64,000 nucleotides of DNA from Opacimonas sp014872805 (GTDB taxonomy: Bacteria > Pseudomonadota > Gammaproteobacteria > Enterobacterales > Alteromonadaceae): the NCBI GenBank assembly GCA_014872805.1, contig WKFN01000005.1, positions 62,001 through 126,000 of the forward strand. The letters run 5' to 3'. Positions 1 through 8,714 of the stretch are shown in pieces. Below the pieces are notes generated by a model, which had not been told where the DNA came from, did no database searches, and saw only the letters and a list, made by a program, of their open reading frames with translations. Every line of letters starts with the position of its first letter. Within the stretch, counting starts at the first letter, position 1. Position numbers and translations under genes: made by a program.

Positions 1-104
1 GTTGAAGTGTGCAAAAAGTCAAATAGTTAAGACTAATCTGATTGATAGTGAAATGAAACTGGTTGAGGGGGGTGTTATTGTCGCCGAGGACATTAACCAC
101 TTAA

Positions 105-158
105 AAATGTACACTATCTTGTATATTTTAATATAAATGTACGCTATTATGTATTTTA
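105..158 (+). promoter_or_regulatory. Direct-repeat operator upstream of the XRE/AbiEii module
   Basis: Two near-identical units follow the pattern AAATGTACRCTATnnTGTAT. One begins at 105 and the next at 135, a spacing of 30 bp or about three helical turns. They end 25 bp before the regulator's start codon. Paired direct repeats here fit autoregulation by the XRE protein, as is usual for antitoxins. That this protein binds them is inference. Confidence 0.5.
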
Positions 159-182
159 ATCTTGAGCAGAAACGACATTTAA

Positions 183-659
183 ATGCCAAAAACGATACAT
201 GATATTGACCAAAATGCCATAGAGTTTTTGATCGAAGTAGGCTGCAAAGTTCAACAGTTTAGAAAATCTCACAAGCTGACCCAAGCAATACTCGCTGAAT
301 CACTAGAAATTGACCGCCGCACGCTTGCAAAACTCGAACGGGGCGACCTTACGATTAGCCTCGGAACTGCCTTTCATATTCTCAGTAATTTGGGTTTTGC
401 ATTGACCGTAGACACTCCTAGTGAAAAGGAGGCTGCGGATGATGCGCTTGATAAACATTATCTCCCAATGCAGATTAACCTTGCTGATTATCCCGTGCTG
501 AAAAGGTGCGCTTGGCAGTTAAAAGCAGAAGACAGTGTAACACCGCCTATTGCATACAAGCTTTATCAGGATAAACAATCCGACTTTGCAAAGGGCAATA
601 TGTCTCGCAAAGAACAGCGCTTATTTGCATGTTTGGAGCATGTTTATGGCCCACTATAA
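183..659 (+). CDS. XRE-family regulator, probable antitoxin
   Basis: The protein has 158 residues. A Cro/C1-type helix-turn-helix spans about residues 20-75 (QFRKSHKLTQ, then DRRTLAKLERGD). The C-terminal half has no motif I recognise. The last codons overlap the start of an AbiEii-like nucleotidyltransferase gene, so the two are translationally coupled. In that arrangement XRE proteins normally act as antitoxin and repressor. Tandem direct repeats lie just upstream. It differs from classical AbiEi, which has a winged-helix N-terminus. Confidence 0.7.
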   Translation: MPKTIHDIDQNAIEFLIEVGCKVQQFRKSHKLTQAILAESLEIDRRTLAKLERGDLTISLGTAFHILSNLGFALTVDTPSEKEAADDALDKHYLPMQINLADYPVLKRCAWQLKAEDSVTPPIAYKLYQDKQSDFAKGNMSRKEQRLFACLEHVYGPL

Positions 660-1350
660 GCGACAGCATCATAATTTGATTGATCAAGTATTAAAATCAT
701 TAAACTCAAAATTATTAGCAATACATGAGTGTTATTTTGCAGGTGGGACAGCAATTGCACTTAAGTATGATGAATTTAGAGAATCTGTAAATATTGATTT
801 TCTAGTTTCAAATCCTGAGTGTTATGGCAAATTAAGAAATTTATTATTTGGTAAAGGTCTTAGTCCTATTGTTGAGACAGGATGTGTGCTCCAACATACC
901 GAAGTGTGTAGCGATAGATATGGTATCCGCACTTCGATTTTGTTAGAAAATACTCAAATAAAATTTGAGATAGTACCAATAGATTTACTGAAGCTTGATA
1001 AACCCAAAGCGTCAGATATTATTTCTTCTGTAACGTCGATTACCGATACGGATATGATTTCGACAAAGTTGATTGCAAATGCCTTTCGTGGAAGTGACAA
1101 GGCTTATTATAATCGTGATTTATTAGACATTGTTTTTATGAACCCTGTCGCAAAGCTCCTCCATAATGGTCGTGATAAAGCGTTAAATACTCAGGGTGAT
1201 ATTGTTCTTAATAATTTTAAGAATGAAGCGGATAAGTTGTTAGCTGATAAAGCATGGTTAGAGATCTGTTTGCAGAAATTGGATATTAATACCAATATTG
1301 TAGTCTGCCAGGCACTAATAAAACAGATTGTTCGTAAACTTGATATCTGA
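646..1350 (+). CDS. AbiEii/AbiGii-like nucleotidyltransferase, probable toxin
   Basis: The reading frame is open further upstream, but ATG 646 is preferred because a TGGAG ribosome site at 634-638 is correctly spaced for it; ATG 640 is too close to that site. The product is about 234 residues. The motif GGTAIALKY...RESVNIDF matches the AbiEii nucleotidyltransferase core, usually GGTALAL...ES-D-I-D. The first metal-binding Asp reads Asn here. The gene overlaps the XRE regulator by 14 bp. AbiE systems act in phage defence and plasmid stability by transferring nucleotides to tRNA or other targets. The target here is unknown, and the Asn raises the possibility of altered or lost catalysis. Confidence 0.65.
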   Translation: MAHYKRQHHNLIDQVLKSLNSKLLAIHECYFAGGTAIALKYDEFRESVNIDFLVSNPECYGKLRNLLFGKGLSPIVETGCVLQHTEVCSDRYGIRTSILLENTQIKFEIVPIDLLKLDKPKASDIISSVTSITDTDMISTKLIANAFRGSDKAYYNRDLLDIVFMNPVAKLLHNGRDKALNTQGDIVLNNFKNEADKLLADKAWLEICLQKLDINTNIVVCQALIKQIVRKLDI

Positions 1351-1449
1351 ATAATGCCTACAATCGCATATTAACCAAACATACAGTTCGGATATCAACT
1401 AAACAACCGATAAGCGCAATAAGCACATTCATTATTCTGCGAAACATTG

Positions 1450-1473
1450 CGATAATGTTCATTATCGGTTTTT
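1450..1473 (+). terminator. Hairpin with T-run after the AbiE-like module
   Basis: CGATAATG (1450-1457) and CATTATCG (1460-1467) form a perfect 8-bp stem with a two-base spacer, followed by GTTTTT. ACCGATAA at 1406-1413 could also pair with TTATCGGT at 1462-1469. A rho-independent terminator for the upstream pair is the simplest reading, although the stem is AT-rich. Confidence 0.45.
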
Positions 1474-1521
1474 AAAACATATTTGTAATTAATTACTTAA
1501 GTTTTTAAGTGTTTAAATAAA

Positions 1522-1552
1522 TGTAACCCTCTTTCATTAAAAGAGGGTTACA
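1522..1552 (+). promoter_or_regulatory. 13-bp perfect inverted repeat in the wecB leader
   Basis: TGTAACCCTCTTT (1522-1534) and AAAGAGGGTTACA (1540-1552) are exact inverted complements around a 5-base loop. The hairpin ends 43 bp before wecB. The sequence after it is mixed, with a T-rich stretch only at 1563-1577, so it is not a textbook terminator. It may be an attenuator, an RNA-stability element or an operator. No ops/JUMPstart element was seen nearby. Confidence 0.5.
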
Positions 1553-1595
1553 CCCATAGTTAATCTTTTACTTTTTTGAATAAAAAGAGCATTCA

Positions 1596-2714
1596 ATGAA
1601 AAAAATTCTTTCTGTATTCGGTACGCGTCCAGAAGCTATAAAGATGGCGCCACTTGTCAAAGCACTAGAAACTGACCCTCGTTTTGATGCTAAAGTGTGT
1701 GTCTCTGCTCAACATCGTGAAATGCTTGATCAAGTCCTCGATATTTTCGACATCCAGCCGGATTTTGATTTAGATTTGATGAAACCCGGCCAAACATTAC
1801 CTGGTTTAACGTCATCCATTTTATTGGGTATGTCATCAGTGTATGAGCGTTTTAAACCGGATGTGGTATTGGTGCATGGCGACACAGCAACCACACTTGC
1901 AACGGCATTATCAGCCTACTACCAACAAATATCTGTCGGTCACGTTGAAGCCGGCCTGCGTACTGGGAATATCTATTCGCCTTGGCCTGAAGAAGCGAAT
2001 CGCAAGCTTACTGGTGCTATTACTCAGTATCATTTTGCACCGACGGAAACTTCACAACAAAACTTGCTTAACGAGAGTGTCCCTCAAGATGATATCTTTG
2101 TAACGGGAAATACTGTTATTGATGCGCTGTTTTTGGCTAATGAAATCATTGAAACTAAACAAGAGTTAAAAACGAAATTTGAATCACAGTTTGATTTCTT
2201 AAGTGAAGAGAAAAAGCTTATTTTGGTGACAGGACACAGACGTGAGAGTTTTGGTGGTGGTTTTGAGCGCATCTGCGAATCCATCCGTAAAATCGCAACA
2301 AACAACCCTGATGTTCAAGTACTATATCCAGTGCACCTGAATCCAAATGTGCAAGAGCCGGTAAAGCGTTTGTTGTCTGATTTGCATAATGTTTTCTTGA
2401 TTGAGCCTCAACAATACTTACCTTTTGTGTATTTAATGAATCAGGCAGAAATTATTTTGACTGACTCTGGTGGTATCCAAGAAGAAGCACCTAGCTTAGG
2501 AAAACCAGTATTGGTCATGCGGGATACAACAGAACGTCCTGAAGCCGTTGATGCAGGTACTGTAAAATTGGTTGGCACAGATGTCGAACTGATTACTTCA
2601 GAAGTTCAGAAACTACTTGATGATTCAGAGGAATATAAAATAATGAGTCGAGCGCATAATCCATACGGTGACGGTAATGCTTGTCAAAGAATTTGTGATT
2701 TATTAGCTAAGTAA
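1596..2714 (+). CDS. wecB: UDP-N-acetylglucosamine 2-epimerase (non-hydrolysing)
   Basis: The enzyme converts UDP-GlcNAc to UDP-ManNAc in the cytoplasm and so supplies the substrate for WecC encoded just downstream. At 372 residues it has the usual family length. Visible family motifs are GTRPEAIKMAPL near the N-terminus, QHREMLDQ, VHGDTATT, HVEAGLRTGN, TGHRRESFGGG around residue 211 and DSGGIQEEAPSLGKPVL near residue 290. It is the first gene of the polysaccharide locus, with a long leader carrying a hairpin. Whether it serves enterobacterial common antigen or, more likely here, an O-antigen or capsule is inferred from context. Confidence 0.93.
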   Translation: MKKILSVFGTRPEAIKMAPLVKALETDPRFDAKVCVSAQHREMLDQVLDIFDIQPDFDLDLMKPGQTLPGLTSSILLGMSSVYERFKPDVVLVHGDTATTLATALSAYYQQISVGHVEAGLRTGNIYSPWPEEANRKLTGAITQYHFAPTETSQQNLLNESVPQDDIFVTGNTVIDALFLANEIIETKQELKTKFESQFDFLSEEKKLILVTGHRRESFGGGFERICESIRKIATNNPDVQVLYPVHLNPNVQEPVKRLLSDLHNVFLIEPQQYLPFVYLMNQAEIILTDSGGIQEEAPSLGKPVLVMRDTTERPEAVDAGTVKLVGTDVELITSEVQKLLDDSEEYKIMSRAHNPYGDGNACQRICDLLAK

Positions 2715-2734
2715 CAAGAGAAGGAAAAGATTAA

Positions 2735-4009
2735 ATGTCATTCGAAACGATTTCAATAATAGGTCTTGGCTATATAGGTTTACCAACAGCAGCTATGTTT
2801 GCATCACGCAAGAAAAAAGTCATTGGTGTGGATGTCAACCAACATGCCATTGATACGATTAATCGTGGTGAAATTCATATCGTGGAGCCTGACCTGGATA
2901 TCATTGTGCATGCTGCAGTGTCTGAAGGCTATCTAAGAGCAACAAATACTGCAGAGCCTGCTGATGCTTTTTTGATAGCTGTACCAACGCCGTTTAAGGA
3001 TTCTGATTCGAAAATTCCACAGCCCGATTTGAAATATATTGAGTCTGCTGCAAAATCTATTGCACCGGTGTTAAAAAAAGGCGATTTAATCATTCTTGAA
3101 TCGACTTCTCCGGTTGGAGCGACAGAGCAATTAGCAGATTGGCTTGCTGAGATACGAAGTGATTTATCATTTCCTCAAACTGCTGGAGAGCAAGCTGAAG
3201 TCAATATTGCTCACTGCCCAGAACGGGTTTTGCCAGGGCATGTGGTGAGAGAGCTTGTTGAAAATGACCGTGTAATTGGCGGAATGTCATCTAAATGCTC
3301 AGAAAAAGCAATTGAATTGTATAAAACGTTTGTGAAAGGTGAATGTTTTGTTACTAATGCTCGTACTGCGGAGATGGCTAAATTAACGGAAAACTCTTGT
3401 CGTGATCTACAAATTGCATTTGCAAACGAGCTATCGATGATTTGCGATAAATTAGATATTGATGTCTGGGAATTAATTACATTAGCAAACCGTCATCCAC
3501 GGATCAACATCTTACAACCCGGGCCAGGTGTTGGTGGTCATTGTATAGCAGTTGACCCTTGGTTTATTGTAAGTAAAACACCAAGCGAAGCAAAAATGAT
3601 ACATATGGCTAGAGAAACAAATGAATACAAAACAGAATGGGTAATTAAAAAAATACAAGAAGAAATAAATCTTCTCCTAAAAAATAATTTTGATAAAAAA
3701 AGAAAAGATGTAACTGTTGCATGTTTTGGATTATCGTTTAAACCTAATATTGATGATTTAAGAGAGAGTCCAGCATTAAAAATTACAAAAACAATATCGA
3801 AAAACCATCCTGGAAAAGTAATTGGTGTTGAGCCAAATATAGATGGATTAAATGATAATTTAATAGAACTAAATAAAGATATTGAAAAATTAGATTATGA
3901 CATAGCTGTGTTTTTAGTAAAACACAAAGAGTTCGAAGGATATAAAAGGAAGGAAGATAAAAAGTATATTGATTTAGTAGGTTTATTTGGGAATGAAGTT
4001 AAAGCATAG
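2735..4009 (+). CDS. wecC: UDP-N-acetyl-D-mannosamine dehydrogenase
   Basis: This NAD-dependent enzyme oxidises UDP-ManNAc to UDP-ManNAcA. It has 424 residues. The Rossmann motif GLGYIGLPTAAMFA is near residue 10, substrate-binding EMAKLTENSCRD lies in the middle, and the catalytic Cys is in GPGVGGHCIAVDPWF. It follows wecB by 20 bp. The last third of the gene, from about 3570, is far richer in A and uses many AAA/AAT codons, unlike the first two thirds, while the protein remains intact. This looks like a recombination boundary within the gene. Confidence 0.92.
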   Translation: MSFETISIIGLGYIGLPTAAMFASRKKKVIGVDVNQHAIDTINRGEIHIVEPDLDIIVHAAVSEGYLRATNTAEPADAFLIAVPTPFKDSDSKIPQPDLKYIESAAKSIAPVLKKGDLIILESTSPVGATEQLADWLAEIRSDLSFPQTAGEQAEVNIAHCPERVLPGHVVRELVENDRVIGGMSSKCSEKAIELYKTFVKGECFVTNARTAEMAKLTENSCRDLQIAFANELSMICDKLDIDVWELITLANRHPRINILQPGPGVGGHCIAVDPWFIVSKTPSEAKMIHMARETNEYKTEWVIKKIQEEINLLLKNNFDKKRKDVTVACFGLSFKPNIDDLRESPALKITKTISKNHPGKVIGVEPNIDGLNDNLIELNKDIEKLDYDIAVFLVKHKEFEGYKRKEDKKYIDLVGLFGNEVKA

Positions 4010-5129
4010 TGCAAACTTATATATAATTCTTTATGCTATTTGTATTCTTTTACATAATTTTATTTGGTTCAGTACGAATGAATCAAATTCATTAATTGTC
4101 TACAGTTTAAAAATAATTGGATTAATTTTTTTACTATGCTTGTTGATAGGTAATTATAAATTAAACAATGAAGTGTATGCGTATCTGTTGATTTTTTTAA
4201 TGATAGTAGTGTTGAATTTATATTCAACGATAAGAAATATTGAATTCGTAAGTTTTTATATCTTTTCAGATCTCGTTGGTTTTTTTTTATTGATATTGTA
4301 TTTGTTGGTTGGTTACAATATAGGTAGAATTTATACATTTGAAGGTATCGCAAAAGTAATAAATTGCTTTACTCTAATAATGTGCTTATTATTTATAATT
4401 ATTGCGATATTCAGTGACTTTGAAAAAATTTCAATACCACCTGACTCACATGCATTAATTGTCTTTACTTCTATGTATTTCATCTATCATTTAAAAAATA
4501 AAAGTAAAGTGCTTTTAGCGATTTTAATATTATCTATTGTTGGATTGGGTTCATTTCTATCGTTTCATAGAATTACATTCCTATCTTTCTTGTTTGCTTT
4601 CATTGCTGTTTACGTTATCAGAAATAAATTTATTCTCTTTAGTATGACAAGTGTGCTAGTTTATGCTTTCATTGATAACTATTACATCGTTGCTGATTTT
4701 TTTGAATTAGTAATAAGTCAACCTGATTTAGTTTTAGATTTATCTGCATCTCAAAGAATAAAAGAATCAATTCTTATTTATAATACTTTAATAAATAAAG
4801 AAATTGTGTTATTAGGTGCAGGTTTCGGAGCGTTTTATTATAATACCGACTTAATTCAACACTATCCTGAATTCGTTCACCAGGGGCATGTTTCACCGAT
4901 GATGCTTTTATTTAGAAACGGTGTTATTGGATTTCTAATGTACATGATACTGGTCTTTTTCTCAGGGTATTGTGTTTTTGATAGATCAAAAAAAGTATTT
5001 ATTTTTAGTTCTGCTTTATTGTTTTCAATGTTTGCTTCACTATTTGATTTTTATTTTTATTGGGGAACTCATTTGGGAATTCTTATTGGTCTTTTAATTT
5101 ACTACAGAAAAAATGAAAAAACTTCTTGA
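3993..5129 (+). CDS. wzy: O-antigen/capsule polymerase-like integral membrane protein
   Basis: The protein has 378 residues from ATG 3993; a TTG six bases upstream is also in frame. It is almost entirely hydrophobic, with roughly ten predicted membrane segments and a loop around FVHQGHVSPMMLLFRNG near two thirds of its length. That topology is typical of Wzy/O-antigen-ligase polymerases, which join repeat units in the periplasm. Sequence similarity within that class is too weak to prove function. It overlaps wecC by 17 bp and is followed by a flippase-like gene. The coding sequence is extremely AT-rich, which is common for Wzy genes and for transferred DNA. Confidence 0.6.
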   Translation: MKLKHSANLYIILYAICILLHNFIWFSTNESNSLIVYSLKIIGLIFLLCLLIGNYKLNNEVYAYLLIFLMIVVLNLYSTIRNIEFVSFYIFSDLVGFFLLILYLLVGYNIGRIYTFEGIAKVINCFTLIMCLLFIIIAIFSDFEKISIPPDSHALIVFTSMYFIYHLKNKSKVLLAILILSIVGLGSFLSFHRITFLSFLFAFIAVYVIRNKFILFSMTSVLVYAFIDNYYIVADFFELVISQPDLVLDLSASQRIKESILIYNTLINKEIVLLGAGFGAFYYNTDLIQHYPEFVHQGHVSPMMLLFRNGVIGFLMYMILVFFSGYCVFDRSKKVFIFSSALLFSMFASLFDFYFYWGTHLGILIGLLIYYRKNEKTS

Positions 5130-6183
5130 AAAATCTTTTCTCCTTAATCTATCATCAAGCTTTTCGTTGCTATTTACAGCATTCGTCATACCTAGTTTGT
5201 ATGGGTTTAAAGATTTTGGTTTATATATACAACAAAGTTTTATACCAATTGTTTTTTCTGGTTTAATAGAGTTATTGATAGTCGATAAAGTAAAAGATAA
5301 AGATTTCAATATTTACGGATTAATTATTTATTCATTTCCATTCTATTTTATTTTGTTTTTATGTGCGCTATTTACTAATCTCGATTTTTTTTATGCATTT
5401 ATACTTTTTACAGTTATTTCATTAAGAAATATATATTTCTATAACAATATCCTGAACTTGTCAAATAAAAATAAACTAGCAGCGTCAGAGGTTATTTTTT
5501 TTATATCAGGTCTAATTAACTTCAATTTAGAAGTTAGTATTATTTTAAATGTTTCACTTTGTTTTCTTCTATCAATTTTACCGTATTTAAGGGATATCTC
5601 TTTTTCTTTTCGGGTCGAAAATGTAAAGGTTAAAGAGGTTAAAAAATCATTGTTGGTGTTTTTTTCTAGATTAAATGAAGACATGTTTTTTATGTTTTTA
5701 CCATATTTTTTTTCACTGCACAGGTCTCCAGAAATAGGAGCGAGTTTGAAGGTCGCATTCTCTGCTCTAAAGGTTGTTTATAAGATGATTCCATTAAGGT
5801 ATGAGGCTCTTGTCTCTTTAAAACATCAAGAATTTTTAAATGTTGTTAATTTTGCTAATTTTTTTAGGTTGTTCTTTATTTCAACTACTTTTATTGTATT
5901 AGTTTTTTTTGTGATGGATATCAATCTTTTATTCATAGATATATATTCGTTACTAATTGTTTTTCCATTTTTATATACATCAAATCTTATTTCACCTTTG
6001 CTTTTCATTAAATCACAGAATTCTTCTTTTTTTCTTAATTTAATTTTGAGTGTTTCGTTAGTTTTTATACTGGTTCTTAATTCTAATATATATGTTATTT
6101 CTGCTGCTGTAAGTATGGCATATATGCTTTATTTATTCATTTGTTACAAAAAGATAAGGGTACACTATGCAAGTTTGCAATAA
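5113..6183 (+). CDS. wzx: Wzx-like polysaccharide flippase (multi-pass membrane protein)
   Basis: The 356-residue protein has about ten hydrophobic segments and starts inside the end of the polymerase gene (17-bp overlap). The N-terminal segment, with SSFSLLFTAFVIPSLYGFKDFGLY, resembles the first helix of Wzx/MATE-type flippases, where a G-x-x-x-F/Y-G-x-Y/F pattern is usual. It is shorter than most Wzx proteins (400-480 residues). It would move lipid-linked repeat units across the inner membrane. It is the only flippase candidate in the locus, which supports the call, but the assignment rests on topology and context. The gene is strongly AT-rich. Confidence 0.55.
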   Translation: MKKLLEKSFLLNLSSSFSLLFTAFVIPSLYGFKDFGLYIQQSFIPIVFSGLIELLIVDKVKDKDFNIYGLIIYSFPFYFILFLCALFTNLDFFYAFILFTVISLRNIYFYNNILNLSNKNKLAASEVIFFISGLINFNLEVSIILNVSLCFLLSILPYLRDISFSFRVENVKVKEVKKSLLVFFSRLNEDMFFMFLPYFFSLHRSPEIGASLKVAFSALKVVYKMIPLRYEALVSLKHQEFLNVVNFANFFRLFFISTTFIVLVFFVMDINLLFIDIYSLLIVFPFLYTSNLISPLLFIKSQNSSFFLNLILSVSLVFILVLNSNIYVISAAVSMAYMLYLFICYKKIRVHYASLQ

Positions 6184-7291
6184 TTGTGTGATGGATACAA
6201 CAGATTCAAAGATTACTTTCGATTCAAACGGGGTATGTGATCATTGTAATGATTTTTACGATAATGTTAAACCAAACTGGCATACTGACGAAAAAGGTCA
6301 CAATGAATTACAGAAAATTATTGATAAAATCAAAAAAGATGGTAAAAATCGCGAATTTGATTGCATCATGGGGATGAGTGGTGGCGCCGATAGTTCATAC
6401 TTACTGCATGTTGCCGTAAAAAAATATGGACTTCGACCTTTGGTATTTCACGTGGATGGTGGTTGGAATTCACAAATAGCAGTGAATAACATAAATGTAA
6501 TGATCGAAAAATTAGGACTTGATTTGTACACTGAAGTGATAAATTGGGAAGAAATGAAGGCTTTTCAAAAAGCTTATTTTCGTGCTGGTGTTTCTAATAT
6601 TGATATTCCCCAAGATCATGCTTTTATTGCAACATTATATAATTTTGCTGCAAAGCATAAAATAAAATATATTTTAAATGGCGGTAATATATCAACTGAA
6701 TGTGTACGAAATCCTTTAGAGTGGATATATTATGGTACTGATATGTCTCAAATCAAGGATATTCGTAGACGTTTTTGTGATAATCCTCTTAATACATATC
6801 CATTTAGTAATGTTCTTAAACATAAGATATACCTTCGCTATATTCAAAATATTCAGGTGGTAAAACCACTTAATTATTTCCCTTATGTTAAAGATGAAGC
6901 CATGAAGGAATTAGAAAGCGAATATGGTTGGGTTCCTTATCCTCAGAAACATTTTGAAAGTCGTTTCACTAGATTTTATGAGGGTTATTGGTTGCCTCGA
7001 AAATTTGGATACGATACTAGGAAGGTACAATATTCAAGCTTAATTCTAACTGGACAAATGACAAGAGAAGAAGCTTTAGAAAAGTTGAAAAAACCTGCTA
7101 TTTCTGATGAGGAAGGCAAACATGATTTCGAGTACATTGCTAACAAATTAGATATATCTGTTGATGAGCTTACAAGTTATTTTGAACAGCCAAATAAATC
7201 TTATCGTGATTATAAAAACCAAGAATCAATGTTTGAGTTTGGCGCTAAGGTCTTTAAATTTCTTGGTATTGAGAGGTCCATAAAACGATGA
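6167..7291 (+). CDS. wbpG: N-acetyl sugar amidotransferase, WbpG/PseA-type
   Basis: The 374-residue protein is a PP-loop ATP pyrophosphatase. SGGADSSYLL lies near residue 72, after an N-terminal Cys cluster (CNNC...CDHC) that probably binds a metal. Relatives (WbpG in Pseudomonas aeruginosa, PseA in Campylobacter) use ammonia to turn an N-acetyl group of a nucleotide sugar into an acetamidino group. HisH-like and HisF-like partners follow with overlapping junctions, exactly as in the WbpG-HisH2-HisF2 system, where they supply the ammonia. It overlaps the flippase gene by 17 bp. The sugar substrate cannot be read from sequence. Confidence 0.82.
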   Translation: MQVCNNCVMDTTDSKITFDSNGVCDHCNDFYDNVKPNWHTDEKGHNELQKIIDKIKKDGKNREFDCIMGMSGGADSSYLLHVAVKKYGLRPLVFHVDGGWNSQIAVNNINVMIEKLGLDLYTEVINWEEMKAFQKAYFRAGVSNIDIPQDHAFIATLYNFAAKHKIKYILNGGNISTECVRNPLEWIYYGTDMSQIKDIRRRFCDNPLNTYPFSNVLKHKIYLRYIQNIQVVKPLNYFPYVKDEAMKELESEYGWVPYPQKHFESRFTRFYEGYWLPRKFGYDTRKVQYSSLILTGQMTREEALEKLKKPAISDEEGKHDFEYIANKLDISVDELTSYFEQPNKSYRDYKNQESMFEFGAKVFKFLGIERSIKR

Positions 7292-7911
7292 TAACAATTA
7301 TTGATTACGGTCTTGGTAACATTAATGCGTTTGCTAATTTATATAAAAAGTTAGATGTTGATGTGAAATTCGCCAAGACTGTTAATGATCTAGTTAATGC
7401 TACAAAAATAATATTACCAGGTGTTGGTGCTTTTGACCATGCAATGAAAACTCTTAATAGTTCTGGTATGCGTGAAAAACTTGATGAGTTAGTTCTTGAA
7501 AAACAATGTCCAGTTATAGGGATATGTGTCGGTATGCAGATGATGGCAAATTCCAGTGAAGAAGGTGATTTCGGAGGATTGGGATGGATACCAGGAAAAG
7601 TAAAAAAATTTACAGGTTCTAGTGTTTCTTCAGAGACTGATCTTCCCCTGCCTCATATGGGATGGAATTCTTTAAATATTATTGAAGAAGATTCCGAGTT
7701 ATTTCAAGGTTTAGATGATAGTAAGCAGTTTTATTTTTTACATTCTTATTATTTTCAGCCAGATAACGATAATCATGTTTTGGCAACTTCAAATTATGCG
7801 TGCCAATACGCATCTGTTATAAACAGAGATAATGTTTTCGGTATTCAATGCCACCCTGAAAAAAGTCACCATAATGGAGTTGCAATTTTGAAAAATTTTG
7901 CGAGTTTTTAA
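7288..7911 (+). CDS. hisH: HisH2-like glutamine amidotransferase subunit
   Basis: The 207-residue protein is a class I glutamine amidotransferase. The nucleophilic Cys is in GICVGMQMM near residue 80, and the His-Glu pair is in QCHPEKSHH near the C-terminus. The oxyanion strand signature LPGVGAFDHAM is also present. No other histidine-pathway genes are nearby and it lies between wbpG and hisF2, so it most likely feeds ammonia to sugar amidination rather than to histidine synthesis. Its start overlaps the wbpG stop by 4 bp. Confidence 0.8.
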   Translation: MITIIDYGLGNINAFANLYKKLDVDVKFAKTVNDLVNATKIILPGVGAFDHAMKTLNSSGMREKLDELVLEKQCPVIGICVGMQMMANSSEEGDFGGLGWIPGKVKKFTGSSVSSETDLPLPHMGWNSLNIIEEDSELFQGLDDSKQFYFLHSYYFQPDNDNHVLATSNYACQYASVINRDNVFGIQCHPEKSHHNGVAILKNFASF

Positions 7912-7912
7912 T

Positions 7913-8680
7913 ATGCTTAGATCTCGTATTATTCCTGTACTGCTTATGAGAGAAAAAGGCCTTGTCAAAACTGAAAAGTTTAAAGATGGTAAATATGTTG
8001 GTGATCCCTTAAATGCAGTTAAAATTTTTAACGAACAAGAGGCGGATGAACTTACCCTTCTTGATATTGATTCAACTCGTTATAATCAAGAGCCTGATTA
8101 CGTTTTAATTGAACGAATTGCTTCAGAATGCAGAATGCCTCTTTGTTATGGTGGTGGTATTAAAACCATTGAACAAGCAGAAAGAATCTTAAAACTTGGT
8201 GTTGAAAAAGTTTCTTTAAGTTCTATTGTTTTTGAAAGTCCTCAAATTATTTCAGAGTTATCTGAACGCGTGGGTAGTCAAAGTGTAGTTGTGTGTTTAG
8301 ACGTTAAAAAGAGGCTTCTCAGTTCCAAAATTGACTGCTACACACACAATGCTACAAAAAAGCAAAGAGTAGATGTTTTAGAATTTATCAAAACAATTCA
8401 ATCTTTGGGTGCAGGTGAAATCATATTAAATTTTATAGACCAAGATGGAATGATGAAAGGATATGATTATGATTCTGTCGCAAAGATTAATAAGCATATT
8501 AATGTACCATTAACTGTTGTTGGTGGAGCTAGTAAAATGCATGATATATCAACACTCGTAAAACAGGAAGGTTTAATAGGTGCAGCAGCAGGAAGTCTAT
8601 TTGTTTTTAAAGGGAAATACAAAGCTGTTTTAATTAACTATCCTTCGCCCTCTGATAAACAAAAAGCAGTAGAATTTTAG
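7913..8680 (+). CDS. hisF: HisF2-like cyclase-family subunit of sugar amidination
   Basis: The ATG at 7913, one base after the HisH stop, is the likely start; an in-frame TTG lies 15 bp upstream. The product is about 255 residues with a HisF-type TIM barrel. The first barrel strand reads RIIPVLLMREKGLVKT where histidine-pathway HisF has RIIPCLDV, so the catalytic Asp11 equivalent is missing. The second Asp (VVCLDVKK) is kept. Loss of Asp11 is what I recall for the HisF2 proteins of O-antigen loci, which act as ammonia channels and not cyclases. This supports a role with WbpG. Confidence 0.78.
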   Translation: MLRSRIIPVLLMREKGLVKTEKFKDGKYVGDPLNAVKIFNEQEADELTLLDIDSTRYNQEPDYVLIERIASECRMPLCYGGGIKTIEQAERILKLGVEKVSLSSIVFESPQIISELSERVGSQSVVVCLDVKKRLLSSKIDCYTHNATKKQRVDVLEFIKTIQSLGAGEIILNFIDQDGMMKGYDYDSVAKINKHINVPLTVVGGASKMHDISTLVKQEGLIGAAAGSLFVFKGKYKAVLINYPSPSDKQKAVEF

Positions 8681-8714
8681 TCATTAATTTATTTTTAGGG
8701 ATTGGTAACAAGCG

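Noticed and set aside
2..136. Open frame running in from the left edge
   Set aside because: No recognisable protein, and it runs over the operator repeats; it may be chance.
7288..8680. Histidine biosynthesis genes hisH and hisF
   Set aside because: No other his genes, the HisF catalytic Asp is lost, and WbpG is coupled; a sugar amidination role is favoured.
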